Shown here: positions 25,172 through 31,295 of the stretch, one piece after another | Numbering within the stretch: the first letter of the stretch is position 1 | How the letters are laid out: each line of letters opens with the position of its first letter | Origin: a virus | DNA length: 34,865 bases | Direction: 5' to 3' (one strand) | Virus record (IMG/VR): IMGVR_UViG_3300033571_010371 | Span: 1 to 34,865 of that record | The notes under the pieces: model-generated | The model's database searches: none | Told to the model about the DNA's origin: nothing | What the model saw: only the letters and a program-made list of their open reading frames with translations | Translations under genes and position numbers: made by a program

Positions 25172-25437
25172 TGCACTACCGATGGAACTCCCTTACCGAC
25201 TTCACCGCATGGCACGACTTAGTTTGTGCGGCTCTCGGCATTCCTCACCCCAACCGCAACGCCGCTACTGGTGAGATCGACTACGACGCGCAATGGACGA
25301 CGGCCTACACGACGGTCACCGAAGTCGCCGCCGATGACTGGCGCGCGTTCGTCGAAGACGACATCGCAGCTCAGTTCCCCGATGGGCTTGGCGTGCCATC
25401 CGAACCACCGCCCGCCCAACCATTACCCCAGGAGTAA
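25171..25437 (+). CDS. Small protein ending the fibre block
   Basis: This 88-residue protein has the features YRWNSLTDFTAWHDLVCAALGIP, HPNRNAATGEID and a C-terminal Pro-rich stretch. Similar small proteins follow tail fibre genes in other actinophages; function unknown. It begins in a TGATG overlap. A -1 frame beginning inside its end continues to 25565 with protein-like sequence, so a longer frameshifted form is possible. Confidence 0.6.
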   Translation: MHYRWNSLTDFTAWHDLVCAALGIPHPNRNAATGEIDYDAQWTTAYTTVTEVAADDWRAFVEDDIAAQFPDGLGVPSEPPPAQPLPQE

Positions 25438-25565
25438 AGATCCCCGGTTCGACGACGACAACCACCGCTCCCCTGGTTGTCGAATGGACACTCGAGGCGT
25501 ACGCCACGTACTCAGAGCCACCACCCGAACCGGACGACAGAAGCCCCCACACAGCCTTCCCCTAG
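25338..25565 (+). other. Open frame without clear start (possible -1 extension)
   Basis: After a TGA at 25335-25337 this frame stays open to TAG 25563-25565. Its last third reads like protein: GVKIPGSTTTTTAPLVVEWTLEAYATYSEPPPEPDD is shown here only as the positions 25431-25535 with the key parts TTTTTAPLVV and YATYSEPPPEP. No ATG, GTG or TTG lies in frame; a -1 shift from the preceding gene, or a rare start such as ATT 25422, would be needed. Its end overlaps the terminator stem. Confidence 0.35.
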
Positions 25566-25585
25566 GGCCAAGTGTGGGGGCTTCT
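25539..25585 (+). terminator. Terminator hairpin ending the structural block
   Basis: A perfect 14-bp stem (25539-25552 with 25572-25585) with a 19-nt loop separates the late structural genes from the early promoter. No U-run follows. Its position right before a strong promoter supports a real terminator. Confidence 0.8.
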
Positions 25586-25606
25586 GAACGCCCAAACACA
25601 AAATCC

Positions 25607-25635
25607 TTGACATCCTTGAAAGCATCCTTTATAAC
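25607..25635 (+). promoter_or_regulatory. Sigma70-type promoter of the early/replication block
   Basis: A perfect -35 box TTGACA (25607-25612) and a -10 box TATAAC (25630-25635) are 17 bp apart. The start of transcription is expected near 25642, giving a leader of about 48 bases before ATG 25690. The repeat ATCCTTGA occurs at 25603 and 25612 and in part (ATCCTT) at 25624, overlapping both boxes, and CCGGAC occurs twice (25647, 25656) just after the start; these could be operator sites. It is the best promoter in the window. Confidence 0.8.
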
Positions 25636-25689
25636 TTTCGATGTGGCCGGACAGACCGGACGCAACCCAAGAAGACAAGGAACCCCGAC

Positions 25690-26034
25690 ATGAGCGCAGT
25701 AAAAGAACTCAACCGGATCATCGGCGAAGCCATCCACCACGAAGACAAACTCGAGGAACTCGCCCAAATCATCGGCAACGTCGACCACATCACCGACGAA
25801 TACGAACCCGCCGACGATTTAGAAGACGCCTACATTACACACCTCGTCTACGCCGAAATTCGGGCCGAAGAAATCGTCAACATCATTCACCCCGAAGACT
25901 TCGCCGACCACGACACCTACTGGCATGCAGTCATCAACACTCGGCTTTACATCCAAAGCACCGACGTCAACGAAATCACCATCAAAGACCTCAGGAACGT
26001 CATTGCCAAAGGATTCCAGCCATGTGGACTCTAA
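25690..26034 (+). CDS. First early gene, possible DnaB N-terminal-like protein
   Basis: This 114-residue acidic, helical protein is the first product of the early promoter; AAGGA (25677-25681) lies 8 bases before ATG. The second half, AEEIVNIIHPEDFADHDTYW followed by a helix and ITIKDLRNVIAKGF, is reminiscent of the N-terminal domain of DnaB helicases (the LxxEDFYxxxHxxIYxAI pattern). If so, it is a free-standing domain with no ATPase, and could modulate the host helicase or bind the phage primase-helicase. The likeness is by eye and weak; unknown function is the safe reading. Confidence 0.6.
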   Translation: MSAVKELNRIIGEAIHHEDKLEELAQIIGNVDHITDEYEPADDLEDAYITHLVYAEIRAEEIVNIIHPEDFADHDTYWHAVINTRLYIQSTDVNEITIKDLRNVIAKGFQPCGL

Positions 26035-26171
26035 TATGCCTCACCCCAGCGGCCCTCCTCCTCGCCCACCAGGTCAACAAGGCGCGCGCCCTCCCCAAAC
26101 CATCAGCTCCGACAATGGCGGACATTCCAGTCATCGTCCTCATCGGCAACGACCTCGAGGTGGAATTGTGA
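26022..26171 (+). CDS. Small membrane peptide
   Basis: This 49-residue protein has a hydrophobic N-terminus (WTLICLTPAALLLAHQV), a basic Pro-rich middle and a second hydrophobic stretch (IPVIVLIG) before an acidic end. It overlaps the preceding gene by 13 bases and the next by four (GTGA). Function is unknown; it is one of three consecutive small membrane proteins here. The same frame is open back to 25641, but that part is a His/Arg/Pro-rich shadow. Confidence 0.55.
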   Translation: MWTLICLTPAALLLAHQVNKARALPKPSAPTMADIPVIVLIGNDLEVEL

Positions 26172-26311
26172 CCGAACAAAACTGGATTCACTGCCTACTT
26201 TGCCGGCAGATATTCGACCGCACCGAACACGGCACCTTCTCCTATCTTCACCATCGTTTGACCTGCAACCAACGCTCCGAACATCCGTCTAACCCGAAAA
26301 GACCCGCATGA
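26168..26311 (+). CDS. Small C2HC zinc-finger protein
   Basis: This 47-residue protein has C9-x2-C12, then H28/H29 and C33 in the segment IHCLLC...YLHHRLTC, a C2HC zinc-finger layout. The tail is basic and Pro-rich. GTG start in a GTGA overlap, and ATGA overlap with the next gene. It may bind DNA or act as a small regulator. A longer version from ATG 26036 would be low complexity and is not preferred. Confidence 0.6.
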   Translation: MTEQNWIHCLLCRQIFDRTEHGTFSYLHHRLTCNQRSEHPSNPKRPA

Positions 26312-26478
26312 AACAAACAGGCATCACCCTCGCAATCATCACCTCAATCATGCTCCTACCCGCCCCAATCGAATATTTGGCGACCTCAGACGCACTCGGG
26401 CCACTAATCGGATGGACATTCCTGTCCGCCCTGGCAGCCGTCGCAATCTTCGCTTTGCCAGTAAAGAACCGTCGATGA
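26308..26478 (+). CDS. Two-helix small membrane protein
   Basis: This 56-residue protein has two hydrophobic segments, about 5-21 (GITLAIITSIMLLPAPI) and 34-51 (PLIGWTFLSALAAVAIFAL), followed by VKNRR. Positive end and topology suggest an inner membrane protein with the C-terminus inside. It is linked to both neighbours by ATGA overlaps. Function unknown. Confidence 0.65.
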   Translation: MKQTGITLAIITSIMLLPAPIEYLATSDALGPLIGWTFLSALAAVAIFALPVKNRR

Positions 26479-26567
26479 TCAAAGATTGGCTTGCCCTAAT
26501 CGGATATTTCATGATCATCACCATTGTTTTGACTTGGATATGGGCTATTTCCGAAGGTTTGCTGTGA
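26475..26567 (+). CDS. Very small single-helix membrane peptide
   Basis: This 30-residue peptide, MIKDWLALIGYF followed by MIITIVLTWIWA, is almost entirely one hydrophobic helix. ATGA overlap with the previous gene and GTGA overlap with the next support translation. It is too short to place in a family and could serve mostly to couple translation. Confidence 0.5.
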   Translation: MIKDWLALIGYFMIITIVLTWIWAISEGLL

Positions 26568-26905
26568 CTAACGCCAACAAAGCCAAAGGTTCAGCTGCCG
26601 AACGGGCCACGTGCGACTATCTGAACCTTCGGGGCGTAGACGCCGAACGTGTACCGGCCGGCGCCAGTTTGGACCGTGGCGACCTTTGGATCCCCGACAA
26701 AAACTGGCCGGCCATTCAAATCAAAAACCATGCCCGACTCGACCTTTCCGGATGGGTCGATGATGTCGCCGCACAAGCCCTGAACGCCGGCCGTGACACC
26801 GGAGTTGTAGTGCACAAACGACGAGGCAAAGGCAACCCCGGCTCCTGGTATGTCACCTGCACCCTCTCCGATTTCGTCACCATCGTCGAAAGGAACCGAC
26901 CATGA
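26564..26905 (+). CDS. Holliday-junction-resolvase-like endonuclease (Hjc type)
   Basis: This 113-residue protein has the layout of archaeal-type Hjc and related PD-(D/E)XK nucleases: NKAKGSAAER with E13, then RGVDAERVP, LDRGDLW with D40, and AIQIK with K54 (Q52-x-K54), followed by a helix DDVAAQALNAG, the strand TGVVVHKR and SWYVTCTL. It would resolve branched DNA before packaging. The start is GTG 26564 in a GTGA overlap, with GAAGG upstream; ATG 26540 is an alternative. It overlaps the next gene by 4 bases. Confidence 0.75.
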   Translation: MTNANKAKGSAAERATCDYLNLRGVDAERVPAGASLDRGDLWIPDKNWPAIQIKNHARLDLSGWVDDVAAQALNAGRDTGVVVHKRRGKGNPGSWYVTCTLSDFVTIVERNRP

Positions 26906-27099
26906 CCCAATTGCATATAGAAAACCTTTGGGCACAATTGATGGCAGCAGTAGAAACAGAAGACCCCGACCCCGAACTGTTCCTTGACGCCTGCACCGCA
27001 ATCAATGAGCTCCTCGACAAACAACACGAATTGGAAGCGATGATCGCCAACCTCAAATCCGAAAACGCCACATTGAAACAATTCGGGTTTTACGAATGA
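26902..27099 (+). CDS. Small coiled-coil protein
   Basis: This 65-residue acidic protein is helical, with a C-terminal heptad-like stretch INELLDKQHELEAMIANLK ending QFGFYE. It is wedged between the resolvase and WhiB by 4-base overlaps on both sides. No family is recognised. Confidence 0.55.
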   Translation: MTQLHIENLWAQLMAAVETEDPDPELFLDACTAINELLDKQHELEAMIANLKSENATLKQFGFYE

Positions 27100-27440
27100 T
27101 CGAAAACCCCGGCACCCTCGACGAATGGACCGAACAAGCCGCGTGTAAAGGCCAAACAAATCTGTTTTTTGTGAACCGTGGCGACACAAACTCCATGTTG
27201 AAAGCGAAAGCGGTTTGTCAACAATGCCCCGTCCTTGACGAATGCCGCTCTTATGTTCTCTACCATCCGGAACGCTTCGGGATTTGGGCTGGCATGACCG
27301 AAAAAGACCGACGCAACTATCGACTGGAACTGGGGGTGAGGTTGCCGGCCGCGCAACACGGCACAATCTCGCGTTACCGATCCGGATGCCGATGCTCCCC
27401 CTGCCGGGCTTCCTACAACTCGATCATGAGAAGCCGTTGA
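27096..27440 (+). CDS. WhiB-family regulator with extra Cys-rich tail
   Basis: This 114-residue protein carries the four iron-sulphur cysteines of WhiB proteins, C17 (AACKG), C41 and C44 (VCQQC) and C50 (LDEC), and the G-W/F-G-like turn GIWAGMTEKDRR (62-73). WhiB proteins bind a 4Fe-4S cluster and act with the primary sigma factor; they are confined to actinobacteria and their phages. Beyond residue 85 there is an extra module, HGTISRYRSGCRCSPCR (H88, C98, C100, C103), which reappears at the N-terminus of the HTH protein at 31292. The phage WhiB may redirect host transcription. ATGA overlap with its predecessor. Confidence 0.9.
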   Translation: MIENPGTLDEWTEQAACKGQTNLFFVNRGDTNSMLKAKAVCQQCPVLDECRSYVLYHPERFGIWAGMTEKDRRNYRLELGVRLPAAQHGTISRYRSGCRCSPCRASYNSIMRSR

Positions 27441-27453
27441 ACTGTCACACCCG

Positions 27454-27675
27454 TCAACGACGCTTCCGGAACCACGACCAGCAGTTCCAACCGTTCACCA
27501 GCTGCCACATCCCGAACATGAACAGGAAACCGGGTTGGCCGGACTCCAACGCATAAAACATCCAAGGCCAGGAATGCAACATCACGACCAGCCAACCCCA
27601 CCAGCGACCACGACCGGCCTGCCACATACCAAACACACCTAGCAACTCAAAACCGCTCAGCACCAACGGCCACAT
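27454..27675 (-). CDS. Only minus-strand gene: small Trp-rich membrane protein
   Basis: This 73-residue protein has two or three hydrophobic segments rich in Trp, Gly and Met (MWPLVLSGFELLGVF, WWGWLVVMLHSWPWMFYAL, PGFLFMFGMWQLV). On the minus strand GGAGG (27685-27681) lies 5 bases before the ATG, a textbook ribosome binding site, and the + strand is otherwise empty here, so the gene is convincing. Small membrane proteins like this (MWPLVL start, GRxRWWGW) occur in many actinophages, function unknown. Its end converges with the WhiB gene (13 bases apart) and its start diverges from the nuclease gene (29 bases apart). Two TTGACA sequences on the minus strand at 27733-27728 and 27711-27706 could be -35 boxes; no good -10 follows. 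Confidence 0.8.
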   Translation of the reverse strand: MWPLVLSGFELLGVFGMWQAGRGRWWGWLVVMLHSWPWMFYALESGQPGFLFMFGMWQLVNGWNCWSWFRKRR

Positions 27676-27704
27676 GACATCCTCCGACCCGACAGGAAAC
27701 CCGA

Positions 27705-29318
27705 ATGTCAACGCTAAACCCTGAAACTGTCAACAGTCTCAATCAGCCACAAACCGAAGTCCGACGCGATCGATGGGGCCGCTACCAGGTACTCCCCCCA
27801 GGTCAAAACAAACTTGTCGGATACACCAGAGCCACCACCATCGCCAAAATTTTGGATGACCAATCCTCATTGATGGCATGGAACAGCCGCATGACCGCCC
27901 TAGGACTCGCACAAAGGCCCGACCTGGTAGCAATGGTCGCAACCACTCCGCCAGACGACAAAAAGGCTTTGGACGGCATTGTGAAGCGCGCGTCGGAAGC
28001 CGGAGGCGCAACCGTACGACGCGACCTCGGAACCGCCATACACGGGATGCTTGAAAACCGGTTGGCCGACCCCACCTACATCGCCCCCGACCCATACCAG
28101 GCAGACATTGAAGCGATAATCGCCGCCATTGCCGACGCCGGCCTCGAGTTCGTCGAAGGCATGGCCGAAAGAATCGTTGTGAACGACGACCTCCAAGTAG
28201 CCGGAACATTCGATCTGCTTCTCACCAACGGAGACGAAACATTCATCGCCGACCTCAAAACCGGAAGTTCCGTCAAATACGGGGGCCTCGGATTCGCTAT
28301 TCAACTATCGATCTACGCCCACGCCCACAACCTCTACACTCAAGGGGCAGCGAAAGACGGTTCTGAAGACATCCGTGAACAAATGCCGGATGTTTCGAAA
28401 TCGGTGGGCATCATCATTCATTGCCAACCCCAATCATCCGAAGTGACCCTCCATTGGGTTGATTTGGAAGCCGGAACAGAGGCGTTGAATATTGCGATCG
28501 AAGTGAAACGGCTAAGGAAATACCAGCCCCTTCACCAGTTCACACTTGAACAAGCAACAGCTGCCATGCACGGCCACAGCCGCCCCGGGCAAGTTCAACA
28601 CGTCGAAGACTCCTGGCGGATCGCGACAATGGACCGAATCTCCGCTTTAGTCGTCGCCGGACACATCCAAAAAGTTTTGGAAGCATGGCCGATCGACCAT
28701 CCCACTTTGAAATCCGGTGACCCCATCACCCTCGACCAGGGCGACGGTATTTCCCGGGTACTTGACGTCCTCGAAAAAGAATTGGGAATGCCGTTCTCAT
28801 CGCTACCCGAACTGAACCCGCCACCGAAACCAGCAAAAAAGTCGAATCGACGCAAAGCCACCAACGATTCCCTAGACAAGCTCGTCAACCTCGAAACCGT
28901 CGACAAACTCAACGACCGGGCCATGAAAACACTGACACCCGCCGGACTGGAATGGGTCAAAAAGGTTTTGGAAGAAGCGAAAACATCAGGCCGGACCCTC
29001 GCCCTCTCACCCCCGCAAGGAGTCCCATACCTTCGGCGCTTCTGGATATGCGACCTCATAATCACCATCGCCGACCACGCCGACGACGACCTTGCATGGT
29101 GTCTGATAGACCATGCCACCGGCCACACAATGCCCCACCATTCTCTCGGAGACGCCTTCGGCACCCTCCGAAAGACCGAAGCCCAAAAGGGCCTCGGAAT
29201 CGCCTACGCAATCGACAACCTCGATTTGATCCCCATGTGGGACGAATCAGGCATCCGATTCGAAGGCGACATCAACGCCGCCATGAGCGGCCGCCCGACA
29301 GACAAGGAAACCAAATGA
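27705..29318 (+). CDS. Cas4/RecB-like PD-(D/E)XK exonuclease
   Basis: This 537-residue protein has the RecB-nuclease core in residues 105-210: GTAIHG (H113), GTFDLLL (D170), ADLKTG (D183-x-K185), and AIQLSIYA (Q200...Y204). These are the Cas4/AddB/RecB-type metal and DNA-binding residues, so it should degrade or trim DNA ends, likely in recombination or replication together with the SSB-like protein encoded just after. The C-terminal half (about 300-537) is charged and unassigned, and much longer than a Cas4 protein. AGGAA (27694-27698) lies six bases before ATG. No CRISPR array is present. Confidence 0.85.
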   Translation: MSTLNPETVNSLNQPQTEVRRDRWGRYQVLPPGQNKLVGYTRATTIAKILDDQSSLMAWNSRMTALGLAQRPDLVAMVATTPPDDKKALDGIVKRASEAGGATVRRDLGTAIHGMLENRLADPTYIAPDPYQADIEAIIAAIADAGLEFVEGMAERIVVNDDLQVAGTFDLLLTNGDETFIADLKTGSSVKYGGLGFAIQLSIYAHAHNLYTQGAAKDGSEDIREQMPDVSKSVGIIIHCQPQSSEVTLHWVDLEAGTEALNIAIEVKRLRKYQPLHQFTLEQATAAMHGHSRPGQVQHVEDSWRIATMDRISALVVAGHIQKVLEAWPIDHPTLKSGDPITLDQGDGISRVLDVLEKELGMPFSSLPELNPPPKPAKKSNRRKATNDSLDKLVNLETVDKLNDRAMKTLTPAGLEWVKKVLEEAKTSGRTLALSPPQGVPYLRRFWICDLIITIADHADDDLAWCLIDHATGHTMPHHSLGDAFGTLRKTEAQKGLGIAYAIDNLDLIPMWDESGIRFEGDINAAMSGRPTDKETK

Positions 29319-29743
29319 CATTCGATCCGAATGCCGCCAAATCCCTCACCAGAAAAAGTGGGGGCAACTTCGCCAAATTCAACAACATTGGCGACACAGT
29401 AAAAATCAGGATCACCGGACTCGAGGAACGGGAACAAACCGACTTCATTTCCGGTGAAGTAATTCGATGGGCAGACGGCAAGCCGAAAATGCAGTTTGTT
29501 TTTACCGGCATCGACCAGGACACCCAAGAAGAAACCCGAATCTTCGCCAAGGGATATCTTCTCGGAGCCATCAAAGACGCCCTCACAGCGGCAGACGCCA
29601 ACCTTGAGGCCGGCGGAATGCTGGCCGTCAAGTTCTCCCATGAGGACGAACCATCCAAGCCGGGACTCAACCCAGCGAAACGGTATAAGGCGCAATATCA
29701 GCCGCCCAAGCCGGCATCGATCTCAGCAGAGGACTTGATGTAA
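29315..29743 (+). CDS. Putative single-stranded DNA-binding protein
   Basis: This 142-residue protein resembles the OB-fold-type single-strand binding proteins of actinophages: GDTVKIRITGLEEREQTDF, RWADGKPKMQFVFTG, and ETRIFAKGYLLGAIKDAL in the middle, then GGMLAVKFSHEDEPS and a Tyr-rich end (YKAQYQPP). The last residues, ISAEDLM, are acidic, like the tip by which SSBs bind partners. AAGGA (29304-29308) precedes ATG. It follows the RecB-like nuclease in an ATGA overlap, which suggests joint action on DNA ends. Confidence 0.72.
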   Translation: MTFDPNAAKSLTRKSGGNFAKFNNIGDTVKIRITGLEEREQTDFISGEVIRWADGKPKMQFVFTGIDQDTQEETRIFAKGYLLGAIKDALTAADANLEAGGMLAVKFSHEDEPSKPGLNPAKRYKAQYQPPKPASISAEDLM

Positions 29744-29898
29744 TGGGAAAGCAGCTCATCGGCGCCCAAGCCGACACCGACTTCATCGCAATGATCGATG
29801 AAGCAGCGAAACAAGCAGGAGTGAACCGGTCCGAGTTCATCCGTCAGGCACTCGAGGAACACGCCCGACAGATCCTCAACCAGCCGCCCCGCCCGTAA
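29743..29898 (+). CDS. Ribbon-helix-helix (CopG-like) protein
   Basis: This 51-residue protein has the ribbon-helix-helix pattern: a short strand, DFIAMIDEAAKQAG as first helix, NRSEFIRQALEEHARQ as second helix. Such proteins bind operator DNA as dimers and often regulate phage or plasmid genes. AGAGGA lies upstream and the start overlaps the preceding stop (TAATG). A terminator follows. Confidence 0.78.
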   Translation: MGKQLIGAQADTDFIAMIDEAAKQAGVNRSEFIRQALEEHARQILNQPPRP

Positions 29899-29910
29899 CA
29901 ACCCCAATCT

Positions 29911-29951
29911 GAAACCCCCACCATCCTTTCCCCGACGATGGTGGGGGTTTC
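29911..29951 (+). terminator. Hairpin terminator inside the early block
   Basis: A perfect 15-bp stem (29911-29925 with 29937-29951) with an 11-nt loop lies 12 bases after the ribbon-helix-helix gene and 22 bases before the next gene. No U-run follows. No promoter is visible after it, so readthrough or a separate weak promoter must supply the genes downstream. Confidence 0.75.
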
Positions 29952-29973
29952 AACCCAACCCGAAAGAACAAAC

Positions 29974-30183
29974 ATGGACGCCGCGCATCTACTCATCCGC
30001 AAAGACCACAACCGCAACATTTACCTGATCGAAGCGGCAATGGGAGCCGACCGAATCACCCTGGCAACTTCACAAGACCACGCTGAAGCCTTCCAAATAG
30101 CGCAACATTTACGGGGCTGGACTCGACGCGACCCCGACAACGTCCCATTCCCGATCTACGACAAAACCACACAACTTTCGTGA
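29974..30183 (+). CDS. Unknown small protein
   Basis: This 69-residue protein has LLIRKDHNRNIYLIEAAMG, ITLATSQDHAEAFQIAQHLRGW and no Cys. It could be a small alpha/beta fold. ATG 29974 follows GAAAG; an upstream in-frame start would run through the terminator stem and is rejected. The next gene overlaps in GTGA. No family is recognised. Confidence 0.6.
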   Translation: MDAAHLLIRKDHNRNIYLIEAAMGADRITLATSQDHAEAFQIAQHLRGWTRRDPDNVPFPIYDKTTQLS

Positions 30184-30347
30184 AAGGAAACACACACTGG
30201 ATTTGCAACCGCTGTAAATCCACCTATCACACACCACAGCCCTCGAAAGCTGTGCTTTGCAACACCTGTAGCCGCCAATCAAGGAGTCAAACATGGATGA
30301 AACCGGAAACAACCTCCCCAAAACCCTCACAGGATTCGCAGCAGTAA
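30180..30347 (+). CDS. Zinc-ribbon protein overlapping the Rpf gene
   Basis: This 55-residue protein has C9-x2-C12 and C27-x2-C30 (WICNRC ... LCNTC), a compact zinc ribbon. The GTG start overlaps the preceding stop by four bases. Its last 55 bases overlap the Rpf gene in another frame, where this tail (rich in Thr, Pro, Gln, Ser) is probably unimportant. It may be a regulator or a DNA/RNA-binding adaptor. Confidence 0.55.
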   Translation: MKGNTHWICNRCKSTYHTPQPSKAVLCNTCSRQSRSQTWMKPETTSPKPSQDSQQ

Positions 30348-30847
30348 TCATCCTCATCGGAGCCGGCATCGCTTTAGGAAGATGTTCCGCACCGGCCGCC
30401 GCACAAAGCCAAGAAACACAAGCTCCACTCACCCTCGACGCCGCCACCAGCATCGCCTACGACTTCCATGACACGGCAGGGCGCGCGCTTGCCGAACTCG
30501 GAATGTTCCTACATTCCGCAACAACGACAACTTTGCCACAGACAACGACGAATCCAGACGCTCGCCCATCGGAACCCGTGATTCTTCCGGATGACCGGTG
30601 GGATCAGCTCGCACAATGCGAAACCGGTGGCAACTGGACTGCCAACACTGGCAACGGATACGGAGGCGGATTGCAGTTCGCCCATACCTCCTCTTGGTCA
30701 ACATGGCTCAGCTACGGAGGAGGCGACTACGCCCCACACCCATGGGAAGCCTCGAGGGAACAACAGATCGCAGTAGCCGAGAACGTCTTGGCCGGATCCG
30801 GTTACAAAGCGTGGCCTGGATGCTCACGAAAGTTTGGATGGATCTAA
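30293..30847 (+). CDS. Exported Rpf-domain (transglycosylase-like) protein
   Basis: This 184-residue protein has an N-terminal hydrophobic segment (about 13-30), ending GRCSAPAAAQS with an AAA-Q site that could be cut by signal peptidase. A Thr/Pro-rich linker (77-97) leads to a domain of about 80 residues, WDQLAQCETGGNW to AWPGCSRKFGW, matching resuscitation-promoting factors: catalytic Glu E110, the paired cysteines C109 and C177, and GLQF and SSW motifs. These enzymes cleave peptidoglycan glycan strands and wake dormant actinobacteria. AAGGAG (30281-30286) precedes ATG. It sits with early genes, not with lysis or tail genes. Confidence 0.88.
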   Translation: MDETGNNLPKTLTGFAAVIILIGAGIALGRCSAPAAAQSQETQAPLTLDAATSIAYDFHDTAGRALAELGMFLHSATTTTLPQTTTNPDARPSEPVILPDDRWDQLAQCETGGNWTANTGNGYGGGLQFAHTSSWSTWLSYGGGDYAPHPWEASREQQIAVAENVLAGSGYKAWPGCSRKFGWI

Positions 30848-31074
30848 TGGGGGAAATACTTGATGCCTTTATCAAAGCATTCGACGCCGACGAAACGAAA
30901 CGTTGCGCCAAATGCTGGCAATACCTACCCCTCAGCGACTTCGGCCACGACGGACGCACCAGGGACCATCTCACCTACCGATGCAACACCTGCCGCACGA
31001 TCGTGCCGAAATTGAAACAAAGCAGCAGAAAAACGCCTCGAAAGGCGTCGAATCCGAACAAGGAAACCAAATGA
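30847..31074 (+). CDS. Small protein with HNH-like zinc ribbon
   Basis: This 75-residue protein has C20-x2-C23 and C46-x2-C49, with the pattern KRCAKCWQYLPLSDF ... YRCNTCR of small zinc-binding proteins in phages, often next to HNH-type motifs but without catalytic His here. The C-terminus is basic (KLKQSSRKTPRKASN) and probably binds nucleic acid. TAATG overlap with the Rpf gene. Confidence 0.65.
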   Translation: MGEILDAFIKAFDADETKRCAKCWQYLPLSDFGHDGRTRDHLTYRCNTCRTIVPKLKQSSRKTPRKASNPNKETK

Positions 31075-31295
31075 CCGAAACCCCCGACATTCTCGACCGA
31101 CTCCGACACTCCCGACCACTCGCACGCGGCCCCTACTGCCGACTTATCGACGACTCAATCACCGAAATCGGGGCTTTACGCACCGCCGGCAACGACCTCG
31201 AGGCCCAACTAATCAAACTCCACCGAAACCATCACGGCCCATCATGTGAAACCTGCCAGGCACTTTCCAACTGGTGGACAGTCACCGGCCGATGA
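31071..31295 (+). CDS. Small Cys/His-containing protein
   Basis: This 74-residue protein has a charged helical N-terminal region and then HRNHHGPSCETC (H51, H54, H55, C59, C62), which could hold a metal. It is joined to both neighbours by ATGA overlaps. Function unknown. Confidence 0.55.
   Translation: MTETPDILDRLRHSRPLARGPYCRLIDDSITEIGALRTAGNDLEAQLIKLHRNHHGPSCETCQALSNWWTVTGR

Noticed and set aside
25641-26021. Leaderless frame starting at the expected transcription start of the early promoter
   Set aside because: ATG 25641 coincides with the predicted start of transcription, but the product is a His/Arg/Pro-rich shadow of the gene at 25690; only its end (from 26022) looks real.
27705-29318. 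Cas4-like nuclease as evidence for a CRISPR system
   Set aside because: No other cas gene and no repeat-spacer array are present; RecB-like nucleases of this type are common in phages for DNA processing.
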